A stretch of DNA of 37,571 bases from positions 1 through 37,571 of the IMG/VR virus record IMGVR_UViG_3300036906_000079, one strand, 5' to 3'. The stretch is from a virus. The position numbers and the translations under genes are program-made. The notes under the pieces are model-generated. The model was not told the DNA's origin. It did no database searches and was given only the letters and a program-made list of their open reading frames with translations. Positions 1-7,736 of the stretch are shown here, piece after piece (positions within the stretch are counted from its first letter, which is position 1; each line of letters opens with the position of its first letter).

Positions 1-47
1 TTGAGCGGCGCACTGTGACATTGTTGCGCTGAAAGAAATGGAAGGAA

Positions 48-127
<80 letters not shown>

Positions 128-156
128 TGATTCTACACTCTTTACAGTTTGCATCG

Positions 157-174
157 TCCCCACAATCCCCACAG
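157..174 (+). promoter_or_regulatory. candidate integrase arm-type sites, left arm
   Basis: Two tandem 9-mers, TCCCCACAA and TCCCCACAG, lie 30 bp inside the attL core. The same motif occurs twice near attR (37356-37364 and 37368-37376). Short direct repeats flanking the core in both arms are what arm-binding tyrosine integrases use. The function here is inferred. Confidence 0.5.
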
Positions 175-175
175 T

Positions 176-184
176 TGCTATAAT
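176..184 (+). promoter_or_regulatory. integrase promoter, extended -10
   Basis: TGCTATAAT is a perfect -10 hexamer with the TGN extension, about 27 bp before the integrase ATG. No good -35 hexamer is visible at the usual distance. GTTGC at 174-178 and GCAAC at 187-191 form an inverted repeat around the -10, a possible regulator site. The arm-type repeats lie just upstream, so integrase could repress its own gene. Confidence 0.5.
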
Positions 185-210
185 TCGCAACGTATTGGAG
201 GGTGGGCGAC

Positions 211-1331
211 ATGGGACAAGTATATCAGCAAGGATCGATACGCAGGGTCAAACGTGCAAAGGGCGGCGAGGTCTGGGAATGGCGCTACCGCGTCCGGGGG
301 AAGATGCGTCAGCAGATGTTTCCCGTCGCTGACTTCCCCACTGAGAAAAAACTACGGCAACACCTTGCCGCGTCCATCGCGCAACTCAACGGCGAGCAAG
401 AGGCCCCGCTCCCAATTGTCACGACCGTGGGTGGCTTGATTAAACGCTACCGCAAAGAGTTCCTACCTGAGCTTGCACGGAGTACGCGTGAAACATACGA
501 GTCCACGTTTACCGCTCAGATCATTCCACAGTGGAGCGATAAACCCATTGCAGACCTACGACCGATGGCCGTGGACAAGTGGCTCAAGAGTCTCACCGTC
601 AGCGCGGCGTCAAAGGCTAAAGCACGGCGGCTACTCAAGCAGTTACTCGACAAAGCAATGTACTGGGAGTACATCCCGATCGGGGAGAACCCGATCAAGT
701 TGGTAAAGGTCAAGGGCTCCACCAAGCGTAAGAAGCGGATCGTCTTGCTGACTCCCGAGCAGGTGATGGATCTCATTGATGCTCTCGACGAGCCCTACTC
801 GCTTGTGATCCTGATCTCTGCCTGCCTCGGTCTCAGGATCGAGGAGACGAGTGCGCTCCAGTGGGAAGATATCAATTTTGGGGCGATGGTGGTGGAGATC
901 AAGAGGGCATGGACCCATGGAGAGATTAAGGAGACCAAGACGCCTGCATCCGAGGCAATAATGCCCATGCCGAAGGAGATGGCTGACGCCATATTGCATT
1001 ACCGCACGCGGCCTGAGAGTAAGTCGGGTAAATGGCTCTTCCCCGCGACGCGGGGGACAAGCCCCGGTGGACCGGGATTATGCTGCAGGACCACATCGCG
1101 CCGGTTGCGAAGAAGCTTGGCATGCCCCACATCGGCTTTCATACGTTCCGGCACTCGTACCGCGCATGGCTGGGCGGAGGCGACGCCACGCTCAGCCAAC
1201 AGAAAGACCTGATGCGTCACTCGTCGATCGGTGTCACGATGCGCTATGGTGGCACACCGGTCGAGGAGATGCGGCCTCTGGTAAACGCCGTGGCGGCGAA
1301 GCTCCGGCTCGCTAGGCGGTCAAGCCGGTGA
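211..1331 (+). pseudogene. int: tyrosine site-specific integrase, frameshifted
   Basis: This is a phage integrase of the tyrosine recombinase family. The ATG at 211 follows GGAGGG by 8 bases. The first frame gives an N-terminal arm-binding-like region (about residues 1-60), a core-binding region (about 70-175) and the catalytic box with CLGLRIEE (Arg codon at 835). Near 1052-1056, a run of five G, the frame is lost. The frame one base back continues with GDKPRWTGIML, HTFRHSYRAW (HxxR) and LMRHSSIGVTMRYGG (His and the Tyr nucleophile), ending at 1331. Inserting one G restores one protein of about 373 residues with all catalytic residues. The break could be a true mutation, a sequencing error in the G run or, less likely, recoding. 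If real, this prophage cannot integrate or excise with its own enzyme. Confidence 0.88.
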
Positions 1332-1332
1332 G

Positions 1333-1668
1333 TCAGATGCGAGATCCAGCGATCCGAGCAGCCTTCTTGGCCGCTGTTCTCTTTTGGACATACTGGCCAT
1401 ACTCGGCAATAACCCGGGAGCGGAACGCCGGTGATACATCGGGTGGTGCGTCCAGGTTGAGCCCCTTGATGCTCTCCATAATGATCCGCTTCGACTTGGG
1501 GAGCAGACCTTCGGAGTACAAAACGTGGTACACCTTAACCCACTTCTCCATCTCTTCGCCGGAGCCGAACTTCGTCTTGCTAAGCACCCGTTTAATGGTT
1601 ATGCGTGACTCCTCTAAAGTTGGGACTAGAGGCGGTGGAGCGTCATAGTTTGGAAGCATTCTTCCCAT
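1333..1668 (-). CDS. hypothetical protein, 111 aa
   Basis: I do not recognise this protein. The ATG at 1668 is chosen over a TTG at 1686 because AAAGGAGA lies 7 bases upstream of it. The product is charged and mostly helical, with a Pro-rich start (APPPLVP) and a Lys/Arg/Ala-rich C-terminus (VQKRTAAKKAARIAG) that could bind nucleic acid. It is the last gene of the leftward operon and converges tail to tail with the integrase, two bases from its stop. Confidence 0.6.
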   Translation of the reverse strand: MGRMLPNYDAPPPLVPTLEESRITIKRVLSKTKFGSGEEMEKWVKVYHVLYSEGLLPKSKRIIMESIKGLNLDAPPDVSPAFRSRVIAEYGQYVQKRTAAKKAARIAGSRI

Positions 1669-1755
1669 GTTAATTTCTCCTTTCAAAATCCTGCTACTAC
1701 CATTCTGTTGGACTGATCGAGGATCGGGAAGTTAAATGCAACGAAAGTTGTGGGG

Positions 1756-1953
1756 CTAGGCGGCCTTGTCGTTGTCGGTGAGCCAGACCTCGATCATCTT
1801 GCGTGAGAAGCGCCAGCGGTTACCGATCTGTCGACCAGGGATAAGGCCTTGGGCGGCTTGCGAGCGGATGGTGGTCGGGTGGACGTGTAGCCAGGTGGCC
1901 AAAGCGGCCACGTCAAGGATGTCAGGCGGTGTAGGAACGAGTTCAGGTTTCAT
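1756..1953 (-). CDS. xis: excisionase-like DNA-binding protein (MerR-type HTH)
   Basis: This 65-residue protein is almost entirely one winged HTH of the excisionase/MerR superfamily. It shows a helix entry LDVAALATWLHVHPTTIRSQ (residues 13-32), then GLIPGRQIGNRWRFSR, the wing motif typical of this family, and a final VWLTD helix. Size, fold and position close to the integrase fit a recombination directionality factor that bends DNA at the att site to drive excision. The Shine-Dalgarno is weak. It could instead be a small transcriptional regulator; proteins of this type are often annotated only as helix-turn-helix domain proteins. Confidence 0.78.
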   Translation of the reverse strand: MKPELVPTPPDILDVAALATWLHVHPTTIRSQAAQGLIPGRQIGNRWRFSRKMIEVWLTDNDKAA

Positions 1954-2006
1954 ACATAGAAGTACCGGAAACGCGATCTCGACACCTTAAACTCGCGAAA
2001 AATAGA

Positions 2007-2213
2007 TCAGGTGGTGGGTGGCTCCAGGGTCCGCCATACCGCACGGGCGTAGAGCTCGCGGCAGTCCTCGCAGTAGGCGTGAGCTGTGTTGGAGGAATCC
2101 GCGAACGTGGTGGTGTCAAGGGTGCGGTGCCCGGCGTGGGCATCATCCAGGATCTGCTCATGCACTCCGCAGTCGATCGGCAGGGGTGTGACGGTGTCGA
2201 CGGTGTGCTCCAT
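2007..2213 (-). CDS. hypothetical protein, 68 aa, possible zinc site
   Basis: This is a small unrecognised protein. The ATG at 2213 follows an AAAAGG ribosome site, two bases after the stop of the membrane protein gene upstream, so the genes are translationally close. The sequence has a DCGVH element near residue 14 and a CEDC element near residue 49, with several His between, which could bind a metal. An overlapping ORF in another frame (2161-1943) has Pro/Arg-rich, non-protein-like composition and was not chosen. Confidence 0.5.
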   Translation of the reverse strand: MEHTVDTVTPLPIDCGVHEQILDDAHAGHRTLDTTTFADSSNTAHAYCEDCRELYARAVWRTLEPPTT

Positions 2214-2215
2214 TT

Positions 2216-2536
2216 TTAACCTTTTCTCAGGCTGGAAATTATTTCGGATACGCTGCCCGAGGCACGATTAACAGTATATGGCGCGGACCCTAATATCACG
2301 AGTGCCCCGATGAGCATGGGCAAATTTGACAGCCAAATCCCGAGCTGAGTCGCGTCAGTGAGTCTACAGACATGTCGGAAAACGCCCCCCAGGATGCAAA
2401 CGACGGCGAGGCTGACGATAAAGCTCAACATTCTGGAGCTGGACGGTTCGCCGCCGTCGCTGAAGACGCCTTTAATGAAGTTGGTGCTGCCGTGCAGGGT
2501 GGTGGTCTCGGTCTCGGTGATGGTGTCGGTCGGCAT
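2216..2536 (-). CDS. small membrane protein with two transmembrane segments
   Basis: The ATG at 2536 has AGGAGA 6 bases upstream. The 106-residue product has a soluble Thr-rich N-terminus (1-34), a first hydrophobic segment MLSFIVSLAVVCILGGVF (about 36-53), a short loop, a second segment LGIWLSNLPMLIGALVILG (about 65-83) and a polar C-terminus. Two membrane spans within 106 residues would suit a holin. However, the gene sits in the early leftward operon, far from the endolysin at 35140, so a role in lysogeny or superinfection immunity is equally possible. Confidence 0.65.
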   Translation of the reverse strand: MPTDTITETETTTLHGSTNFIKGVFSDGGEPSSSRMLSFIVSLAVVCILGGVFRHVCRLTDATQLGIWLSNLPMLIGALVILGSAPYTVNRASGSVSEIISSLRKG

Positions 2537-2545
2537 GGTGGTCTC

Positions 2546-4183
2546 CTACTGAGTGGTTGGAAAGTCCGTTCCCTGCTCGCGCTCATATTGCGCAACGGCC
2601 TGGGCCTCGGTGTATGCGTGCATGGCGAGTGGGATGTGATCGCAATGGATGAGCACGTCGAGCCCGGCGCGGGTGGGATTCCCATCCGGGTCCTCGAATA
2701 CGGGCGGTGTGGCTGACACCAGTACCTCGACGTCAATCTCATCGATCATAGCTTGGCCTAGAATCTCGATCATGCGTCGATACTCCTTCGCGCGGAGGAT
2801 GCGTTCGACCTCCTTGCGGTAGGCTCGCTGTCCAGCGGGGTTGACGCGGGCAACGTCGTGGTCGGCTTTGCGGGTGGCGAACTGAAAAATGGCGGTCAGG
2901 GTGCTGGCTTTAGCCGGGATCGTTTCATACTCCTTAACTTTTATCTCTTCGGACTTTTTTGGCTGCTTAATCTCATCGTTATCTTGGTACTCCGCGACGG
3001 TGCATATGGGCGCTATGTTGCGCGTGAGCTGAGTTGGGTCGTCGAGCCAGACGGGCACGCCGTCGTCCTCATAGTCGAAGGGAAAAATCTTGGCGCAGTC
3101 ATTGAGGTCAGTGGACCAGATTTCGCCAGAGTAGCGTCGTCCTGTCTGCTCATGCAGCTTATTAAGCACGTCGCTGATCGAGGCTACACAGTTCCCCGAC
3201 AGGCATTTGAAACCGAGGCCACTGGGGCCTCCAAGAATCAGGCAGGAGTGTCCCTTGCCTACGCCCTGGTCATGGTGGGGTGCACCTTTCCATGGACAGG
3301 ATGACGTCGAGTAATAGACGAGGTCGCCCTCCTCGGTGATTCCGTCGATCTCTCCGAACTGGTCGGGGAATTCATCAACCAGATCCTCGACGGAAAAATC
3401 GGGATCGAGGCAGGTGGCAAACCTCCGCTGGGTTGGGCGGTTGGCGGTGAGCATACCACCTTCCACGGCGAGACCATAAATTTTGCCCGCGTTCACAGGC
3501 TCCCAGGCCGCCGGGTAGCTGATGATGGAAGATAGGCGACCGGCTTTCTTATTCAAGGTGTGGGGCAGTCGCGCTACGCGTGATTCGTCGAAAACGCCGG
3601 TGTCGAGCTTAACTTCGGCGGTCGAGAACTTGCGGTCGAGATACTCAAGAGCGAGCTTGAGATGACTCCCGTCGGCGGAGCAGTGGTCGCCCTTGTAGAG
3701 CATATGGACGCCATTTCCGCTGCTGAGTAAGACAGGCGCAGGCCAACCCTTTGATGCAAGGTACTCGCGCACCGTGGTGGCCAGTGCAAGGGCGGCGGCC
3801 AGCTCATCGGGGGTTGCAGCGGTGTCATGCTTGGCGGGGTCTACGTCAACTAGGTACAGGTTGCGATGGGCGATCGATTCCTTCTTCGCCGTCTGGCGGG
3901 CGCGGCGGGGAAGGTTGTTGTGCTTAACCGAGGTGGCATACTTTGAGTCGGGCCGGATGGGATTGAGCGCGTAATATACGTTGGCACCGCACTCCATCAT
4001 CTTCATGGCGGCGCGGGCGGCGGTGGGGACGTCGTTAGCAAGCATCCGCATGACGCCGAACTCGGGCGACTCCAGACCACGGATCTCGATCAGATCGCCG
4101 GGCTGGAAAACATAACGGAGGAAGCGCTCTATCTCAGCAATCTGTTGGGGGACGGTAAGTGTAAGGGTCTCGGCTATTTGCAT
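2546..4183 (-). CDS. archaeo-eukaryotic-type DNA primase (AEP superfamily)
   Basis: This is a replication primase or primase-polymerase of 545 residues. The AEP catalytic signatures appear in order: YLVDVDP (DxD, about residues 110-116), SSGNGVHMLY (sGNG-H, about 154-163) and DESRVARLPHTLNKK (about 199-213). A Cys/His stretch, CPWKGAPHH followed by CLILGG and KCLSGNC near residues 295-335, looks like a zinc-binding module. The C-terminal third is charged and unassigned. The ATG at 4183 overlaps the stop of the ATPase gene upstream; an ATG at 4195 is in frame but lies directly against the AAAGG. With the neighbouring DUF3987-type ATPase it likely forms the phage replication pair. Confidence 0.82.
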   Translation of the reverse strand: MQIAETLTLTVPQQIAEIERFLRYVFQPGDLIEIRGLESPEFGVMRMLANDVPTAARAAMKMMECGANVYYALNPIRPDSKYATSVKHNNLPRRARQTAKKESIAHRNLYLVDVDPAKHDTAATPDELAAALALATTVREYLASKGWPAPVLLSSGNGVHMLYKGDHCSADGSHLKLALEYLDRKFSTAEVKLDTGVFDESRVARLPHTLNKKAGRLSSIISYPAAWEPVNAGKIYGLAVEGGMLTANRPTQRRFATCLDPDFSVEDLVDEFPDQFGEIDGITEEGDLVYYSTSSCPWKGAPHHDQGVGKGHSCLILGGPSGLGFKCLSGNCVASISDVLNKLHEQTGRRYSGEIWSTDLNDCAKIFPFDYEDDGVPVWLDDPTQLTRNIAPICTVAEYQDNDEIKQPKKSEEIKVKEYETIPAKASTLTAIFQFATRKADHDVARVNPAGQRAYRKEVERILRAKEYRRMIEILGQAMIDEIDVEVLVSATPPVFEDPDGNPTRAGLDVLIHCDHIPLAMHAYTEAQAVAQYEREQGTDFPTTQ

Positions 4184-5511
4184 ATGTGCACCCATCCTTT
4201 CGGCTTGCGGTAGTCGGGCTCACCATCGTTGCCGGACTCATATTGCATCACAATGAGCTTGTCGTCGATCATGTCTTGCTTGGCCCGGCGTACCAGATTG
4301 CCAAAACGCCGATGCCAGTTTTTTCTCCGCGCGATATCAGACCACTGGATCCAATGTGTGGTCCCCTCTTCGTCCTCAGCCTCGGCCAGATCGTCGGCCT
4401 CGGCCAGATCGTCGAACAAAGCGTTCATGCACTCCGCGCTTGGATTAAGAGCTTGACTGGCGTGGTAATGGCGTTTGACTTTTTCCTGCCATTCGGCGAA
4501 GCGCAGGGCGGCCTGGATGCATTCGGGAGTCAGCACTTTGTCATGGTTCAGGCTGGCAGAGATGAGCGCGATGCGCTCAGCTATCTCACAAATTCTTCCG
4601 CGCTTCACGCCCTCGGGAGGATCGTCGCGCCAGGCCTCAAATTCAAAAATATTGTCGTCGGATATAGTTACCGTCGAGGGATGGCGAATCGCAAGGGTGG
4701 GCCTCCAGGTCTGGGTGTATTTCCAGCCGTTAGGGCCGGGGCAGATCAAGAGGCGTGAGAAGTAGCCCCCGAGGGTTGTGACGCCCATGGTTCGAGAGAA
4801 GTCTGTGCGATCCTTGCAGGCCAGTGCACCCAGCATGCTGATGCGTGCAAAGATCGTCCACGGGTCCTTTTTCACGCCGCCCGACTCCTCATCCTCATCC
4901 CACAGATGGGTCAGGGCTGTAGACAGTGCCAGTCCAGACCCCTGGATCGACATTTTACTTAGGAGGGTGAGCGCCTCGTCCATGACGATGCATTTGCGCG
5001 TCATCTCCCTGATAATAGGATCGCCTTTTTTGTGTTCGGCGGGCAGCGGCTGTGCCAAAATCTCCTCTAGGCCGCGATCGCTTCCTGGGACGCCCCTAAA
5101 AATATTCATGGAGTGCTCCATACCCAGGGTTTTCATTGCCCGCTTGTACGACAGCGACTTACCGTCCTCGGGTGGTCCGACTAGGTCGCAATATAGGGTT
5201 GGGCGGATGACGCTTGTCATCGGAATTGGGCGCGAAGTAAATAGAGTTAAGACTGAGGGGTAGGCCCAATTTAGTGGGCTGTCTAAAGACCGCGCAATCT
5301 CTCCGGCGACTCCATATAGGGCTGAGTCGGGAATTTGCAGGGCGCAGGTGGGCTGCTTGACCGGCAGGCGCGGTGCGGGTGGTGGCGGCGGCGGTAAAGG
5401 TGCTGGTGTGCCTTCCCAAGTCTGGACCTGGGCTTGGTTCAGAGGCTCGGGATCGGCTAGGTCACTAAGGTCATCAACGTCTACGTCTACGACTTGTTCG
5501 ATCGTGCTCAT
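4174..5511 (-). CDS. DUF3987-like P-loop ATPase, replication helicase candidate
   Basis: The 445-residue protein has an acidic start (DVDVDDLSDLAD), a Pro-rich linker (about 36-50), Walker A GPPEDGKS (112-119) and Walker B CIVMDEA (about 174-180). This arrangement, with YPSVLTLF before the P-loop and LGGYFSRLL later, matches the DUF3987/YfjI group of phage and plasmid proteins, which pair with primases. The ATG at 5511 follows AGGAGAG by 7 bases and is preferred to a TTG at 5517. Near the C-terminus an 18-bp tandem duplication (4379-4414) doubles the acidic peptide DDLAEA. The final ~60 residues (WSDIARRKNWHRRFGNLVRRA) look like a winged-helix DNA-binding tail. Confidence 0.75.
   Translation of the reverse strand: MSTIEQVVDVDVDDLSDLADPEPLNQAQVQTWEGTPAPLPPPPPPAPRLPVKQPTCALQIPDSALYGVAGEIARSLDSPLNWAYPSVLTLFTSRPIPMTSVIRPTLYCDLVGPPEDGKSLSYKRAMKTLGMEHSMNIFRGVPGSDRGLEEILAQPLPAEHKKGDPIIREMTRKCIVMDEALTLLSKMSIQGSGLALSTALTHLWDEDEESGGVKKDPWTIFARISMLGALACKDRTDFSRTMGVTTLGGYFSRLLICPGPNGWKYTQTWRPTLAIRHPSTVTISDDNIFEFEAWRDDPPEGVKRGRICEIAERIALISASLNHDKVLTPECIQAALRFAEWQEKVKRHYHASQALNPSAECMNALFDDLAEADDLAEAEDEEGTTHWIQWSDIARRKNWHRRFGNLVRRAKQDMIDDKLIVMQYESGNDGEPDYRKPKGWVHICK
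4379..4414. repeat. 18-bp tandem duplication inside the ATPase gene
   Basis: Two exact copies of an 18-mer (4379-4396 and 4397-4414) lie head to tail in frame. They encode DDLAEA twice in an acidic linker. The change keeps the reading frame and probably alters only linker length. Confidence 0.85.
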
Positions 5512-5530
5512 ATACAACTCTCCTGTCCGC

Positions 5531-5623
5531 TCAAAGAGCGGTGATCTTGGTGCGGGCGGTTAGGCCCTGTGGCGGCGTGAAGAGTATCGGGCTATCGAAC
5601 TTATGGGCTATCGCGGTGTGCAT
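5531..5623 (-). CDS. possible 30-aa peptide gene
   Basis: A short ORF from ATG to TGA fills the otherwise empty space between the flanking leftward genes. The predicted peptide begins MHTAIAHKFDSPILFTPP and is of ordinary composition. There is no clear Shine-Dalgarno before it. It may only be a spacer in the operon. Confidence 0.22.
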   Translation of the reverse strand: MHTAIAHKFDSPILFTPPQGLTARTKITAL

Positions 5624-5646
5624 CTTGGCGGATTTCGCCGGGTTAG

Positions 5647-6297
5647 TTAAAGGTTCGCTGTGCACGGGTCGGTGCGCTGCTCCCAGGTTTTCTTCATCTG
5701 GTCGTAGACCTTGAAGAAAGCATCGGACGTCTCCTCATCGTCAGAGTACCGACGCCAGATCGCGCGGAGTGGCATAAGCTCCAGCTCAAAAGGATGAAGC
5801 TCGCCGCGAGTGAACTTGTTGTCGAGGGTGATGGGCTCGCCCTCCTCCCCGAGATCAAAGCTAAGCGCCAGGTCATGATGCACGAGCTCGTCGAGGATCG
5901 CCAACATCAGGATTGGCGGGAAGCGGGTCTCGGTGACCAGCTCCTGCCCGGAGACAAAGCCACCGCTCTCAGAGTTGTCCAGGGTTACGAGGAGGCGCAG
6001 AATGTGGAGTGATGCTGCGAGTACAATGGTGGCCTCGTCGCCCGGGGTGACTACCTGCCCGCCGACGATCAAGCCAGCGGTGACCTCCTCGTCCACAGAG
6101 ACAATGGAGGCAGCAGCAAGTGAAGCGTGGACCCGATCGACGGTGCGGGCGCGGTCACGGGCAATAATGTCCTCCACGACGTGATCGAGGTTTTGCCCGG
6201 TAGCCTCGGCCTGTTGCTGCCAACTACGGTGGTTCCGGATGGTACTGGCTAGAGCAGCGACGGAAGCGGTAGAGGGACGGTAGGTGGGCTGGGTCAT
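5647..6297 (-). CDS. hypothetical early protein, 216 aa
   Basis: I do not recognise this protein. The ATG at 6297 overlaps the TGA of the upstream winged-helix gene (ATGA), so the two are probably coupled; upstream in-frame extension would run through that gene and reads as Arg/Pro-rich nonsense. The product is acidic and mixed alpha/beta. It has a helical N-terminal part with DHVVEDIIARDRARTVDRVHASL, a central hydrophobic part ATIVLAASLHILRLLVTLD (about residues 94-112) that is likely a buried helix rather than a membrane span, and a C-terminus rich in Glu/Asp (RRYSDDEETSDAFF). Position suggests a role in early control or replication. Confidence 0.65.
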   Translation of the reverse strand: MTQPTYRPSTASVAALASTIRNHRSWQQQAEATGQNLDHVVEDIIARDRARTVDRVHASLAAASIVSVDEEVTAGLIVGGQVVTPGDEATIVLAASLHILRLLVTLDNSESGGFVSGQELVTETRFPPILMLAILDELVHHDLALSFDLGEEGEPITLDNKFTRGELHPFELELMPLRAIWRRYSDDEETSDAFFKVYDQMKKTWEQRTDPCTANL

Positions 6298-6596
6298 TCG
6301 GACACCGCCTGGGTTGGGGCGCATTGCGCGTTGAGCAGAGCCGTCAGGTTTGCATCCACTTCGTATGCCGATGGCAAAATCTCGAAGTGACGGCGGTCGC
6401 CCCACTCTGGGTTCCAGGTTTTCACAAGGTGCTGGCGCACGAGGCGGCGCAACTGTGAAGAGGCGGTTGCACCGCAGCAGCCGACCTGGTCTGCTATCTG
6501 TGTGTGGGTGAGTCTGCACGGGGCAGACGCGAGGACGCGTAGGATCAGGCGGCCATAGGCTGTTACTCTCTGACTCTTTGGATCTGTGGGTGCCAT
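6294..6596 (-). CDS. winged-helix DNA-binding protein
   Basis: This 100-residue protein has an HTH-like core: RLILRVLASAPCRLTHTQIA (about 16-35), then DQVGCCGATASSQLRRLVRQHLV, then a basic strand region WGDRRHFEILPS that resembles a wing. The pattern of a short helix, a tri-helical core and a recognition helix before a wing resembles ArsR/MarR-like regulators or phage replication organisers. GGGAG lies 11 bases before the ATG. It heads the leftward operon next to the control region, so it is a good candidate for the protein that binds the TGACTAT elements. Several Cys (26, 39, 40, 92) are present without a clear metal motif. Confidence 0.65.
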   Translation of the reverse strand: MAPTDPKSQRVTAYGRLILRVLASAPCRLTHTQIADQVGCCGATASSQLRRLVRQHLVKTWNPEWGDRRHFEILPSAYEVDANLTALLNAQCAPTQAVSE

Positions 6597-6610
6597 TATT
6601 TTTTGTCTCC

Positions 6611-6904
6611 CTACTCCTCCGTGACGTAGTCCGCAAATTGCTTAACTGTACTTTTTGCGATGATGCGTGGCAAAGTGCGTAAAACCCGCGTGCTTATTGG
6701 CGATTCCGCATTCTGAGGCCAGATATGACGCGGAGAGCACCCTGTGGAAAACAGTTCAACCCCAACTTTGGTTTCTGCTGTAAGTCGATGAATTGTATAC
6801 AGTTGTAACAAACTTATAACTATTTTTCGGGGCATGATGTGGCTGTAGCACGGGTGAGGCAGATGGCAGGCTGACCAGCGGATTCCCTCGTCCAAAATAG
6901 TCAT
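6611..6904 (-). CDS. doubtful 97-aa ORF at the head of the leftward operon
   Basis: The frame is open from an ATG at 6904 to a TAG whose end forms the GGAGGAG ribosome site of the next gene. A shorter version begins at an internal ATG (MPRKIVISLLQLYTIHRL). The DNA here is much more AT-rich than the neighbouring genes, no family is recognisable and there is no Shine-Dalgarno before the ATG. A TGACTAT element covers the start codon. The stretch may instead be untranslated leader or promoter DNA. Confidence 0.28.
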   Translation of the reverse strand: MTILDEGIRWSACHLPHPCYSHIMPRKIVISLLQLYTIHRLTAETKVGVELFSTGCSPRHIWPQNAESPISTRVLRTLPRIIAKSTVKQFADYVTEE

Positions 6905-7240
6905 ATTCTCAGTGGCTGACTATCGGGTAACCACTTTGCTTTCAGCAACATGCAGGGCAAAATAGTCAGAGCTGACTATCGTATAAGTCATTTAGAATCA
7001 GTAATAAGCAGGATTCTTTGCTGTACTTAAGGAGGAGAGAGAGAGAGATAGATGTGTAAATTAATGCCTTAACATTGGTGTTTCTGCTCCAGAATGGATT
7101 TTTACCAATGTTAAGGCACTTTTCTCAGATGTTTGTCTGTCCCCCCTTAAGGAGAATTTGACTATTTTCCCCCTTTTGCCACCTAACCCCTTTTATATCA
7201 ACACACACCAAATAGTCATTACCCAACACCCTGACTATTT
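6894..7240. promoter_or_regulatory. early control region with seven TGACTAT elements
   Basis: Copies of TGACTAT or its complement ATAGTCA, most with an added A/T tract, lie at 6894-6903, 6917-6923, 6959-6968, 6973-6979, 7159-7168, 7210-7218 and 7232-7240. Six of them form three inward-facing inverted pairs. The first and last pairs have the same 13-base spacer and the middle pair has 4. The array lies between the leftward early operon and the rightward genes from 7374, which suits operators for a divergent switch. Iterons of an origin would also fit, since the DNA is AT-rich and the replication genes are adjacent. No convincing -35/-10 pair could be assigned. Confidence 0.7.
7065..7118. repeat. 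15-bp perfect inverted repeat with 24-base loop
   Basis: TGCCTTAACATTGGT at 7065-7079 is exactly complementary to 7104-7118. CTTTTCT follows, so on the + strand this could act as a terminator or attenuator, though the loop is long. Just upstream are CTTAAGGAGGAG and a six-codon ATG-to-TAA frame (7052-7072) whose stop lies in the left arm. CTTAAGGAG recurs at 7147-7155. The rest of 6905-7373 shows no gene. Confidence 0.75.
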
Positions 7241-7373
7241 CCCCTGCCCGCAACCCTAGAATCAGCAACTTAACCAGCCCTGTGCCAGATTTACCTAGAA
7301 ACTATGCACCCCTCTCAGAATCGATGCAAATAAACAAACCGACTTCCATCTGTTAAGCAGGAGAACAAAAACC

Positions 7374-7736
7374 ATGAACATCATCACCCGTGCTTTTGCC
7401 TATCTGCGATCTCTGCGAACCCGGCCCGCTGCCACCACCTCCAAGAAAGCCGAGACCTTCACCCTGGCCATCCAGGTTGATGCCACCGAGGCCATCGCAA
7501 CACTGGAAGCAGTATCCGCTCGGGTTCGTGACCTCAAGGCCGAGCTGGACACTGCCGCAATCGTCGCGGAGATTCGTGACAGATTCGATCGACTCGACAA
7601 CGTCGCTGACCAGATCCTGGCCACGGTCCATGACATGAAAGATCATGTCGAAGGTCGTCCATCCATGGCTGACACCCTTAACGAGGCTATCGCGCGAATG
7701 CAGGACAACCGTTCTGACGTCGGGGGCACTGCATGA
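7374..7736 (+). CDS. hypothetical protein with coiled coil, 120 aa
   Basis: This is the first gene of the rightward operon, with GCAGGAGA 9 bases before the ATG. Its basic N-terminus (AYLRSLRTRPAATTSKK) is followed by a long helical region from about residue 30 to 110 with heptad-like spacing (ATLEAVSARVRDLKAELDTA and DRFDRLDNVADQILATVHDM). It is probably a dimeric coiled-coil protein. No family is recognised. The stop overlaps the next start (ATGA). Confidence 0.65.
   Translation: MNIITRAFAYLRSLRTRPAATTSKKAETFTLAIQVDATEAIATLEAVSARVRDLKAELDTAAIVAEIRDRFDRLDNVADQILATVHDMKDHVEGRPSMADTLNEAIARMQDNRSDVGGTA

Noticed and set aside
149-439. A plus-strand ORF of 96 codons at the left end.
   Set aside because: Overlaps the integrase in another frame, is Arg/Ser-rich and has no ribosome site.
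1052-1056. G run as a phase-variable switch or programmed frameshift in int.
   Set aside because: Five G is short for phase variation, and the P-site codon CGG would not re-pair well after a -1 slip; mutation or sequencing error is simpler.
2858-3304. A plus-strand ORF of 148 codons.
   Set aside because: Antisense to the primase gene, which shows intact catalytic motifs.
6298-6636. In-frame upstream extension of the 216-aa early protein to a start at 6636.
   Set aside because: It overlaps the winged-helix gene and reads as Arg/Pro-rich sequence; ATG 6297 has ATGA coupling.
6600-7373. CRISPR array suggested by the repeated TGACTAT element.
   Set aside because: Units are 7-10 bases, in both orientations, without regular spacers; they fit operators, not CRISPR repeats.
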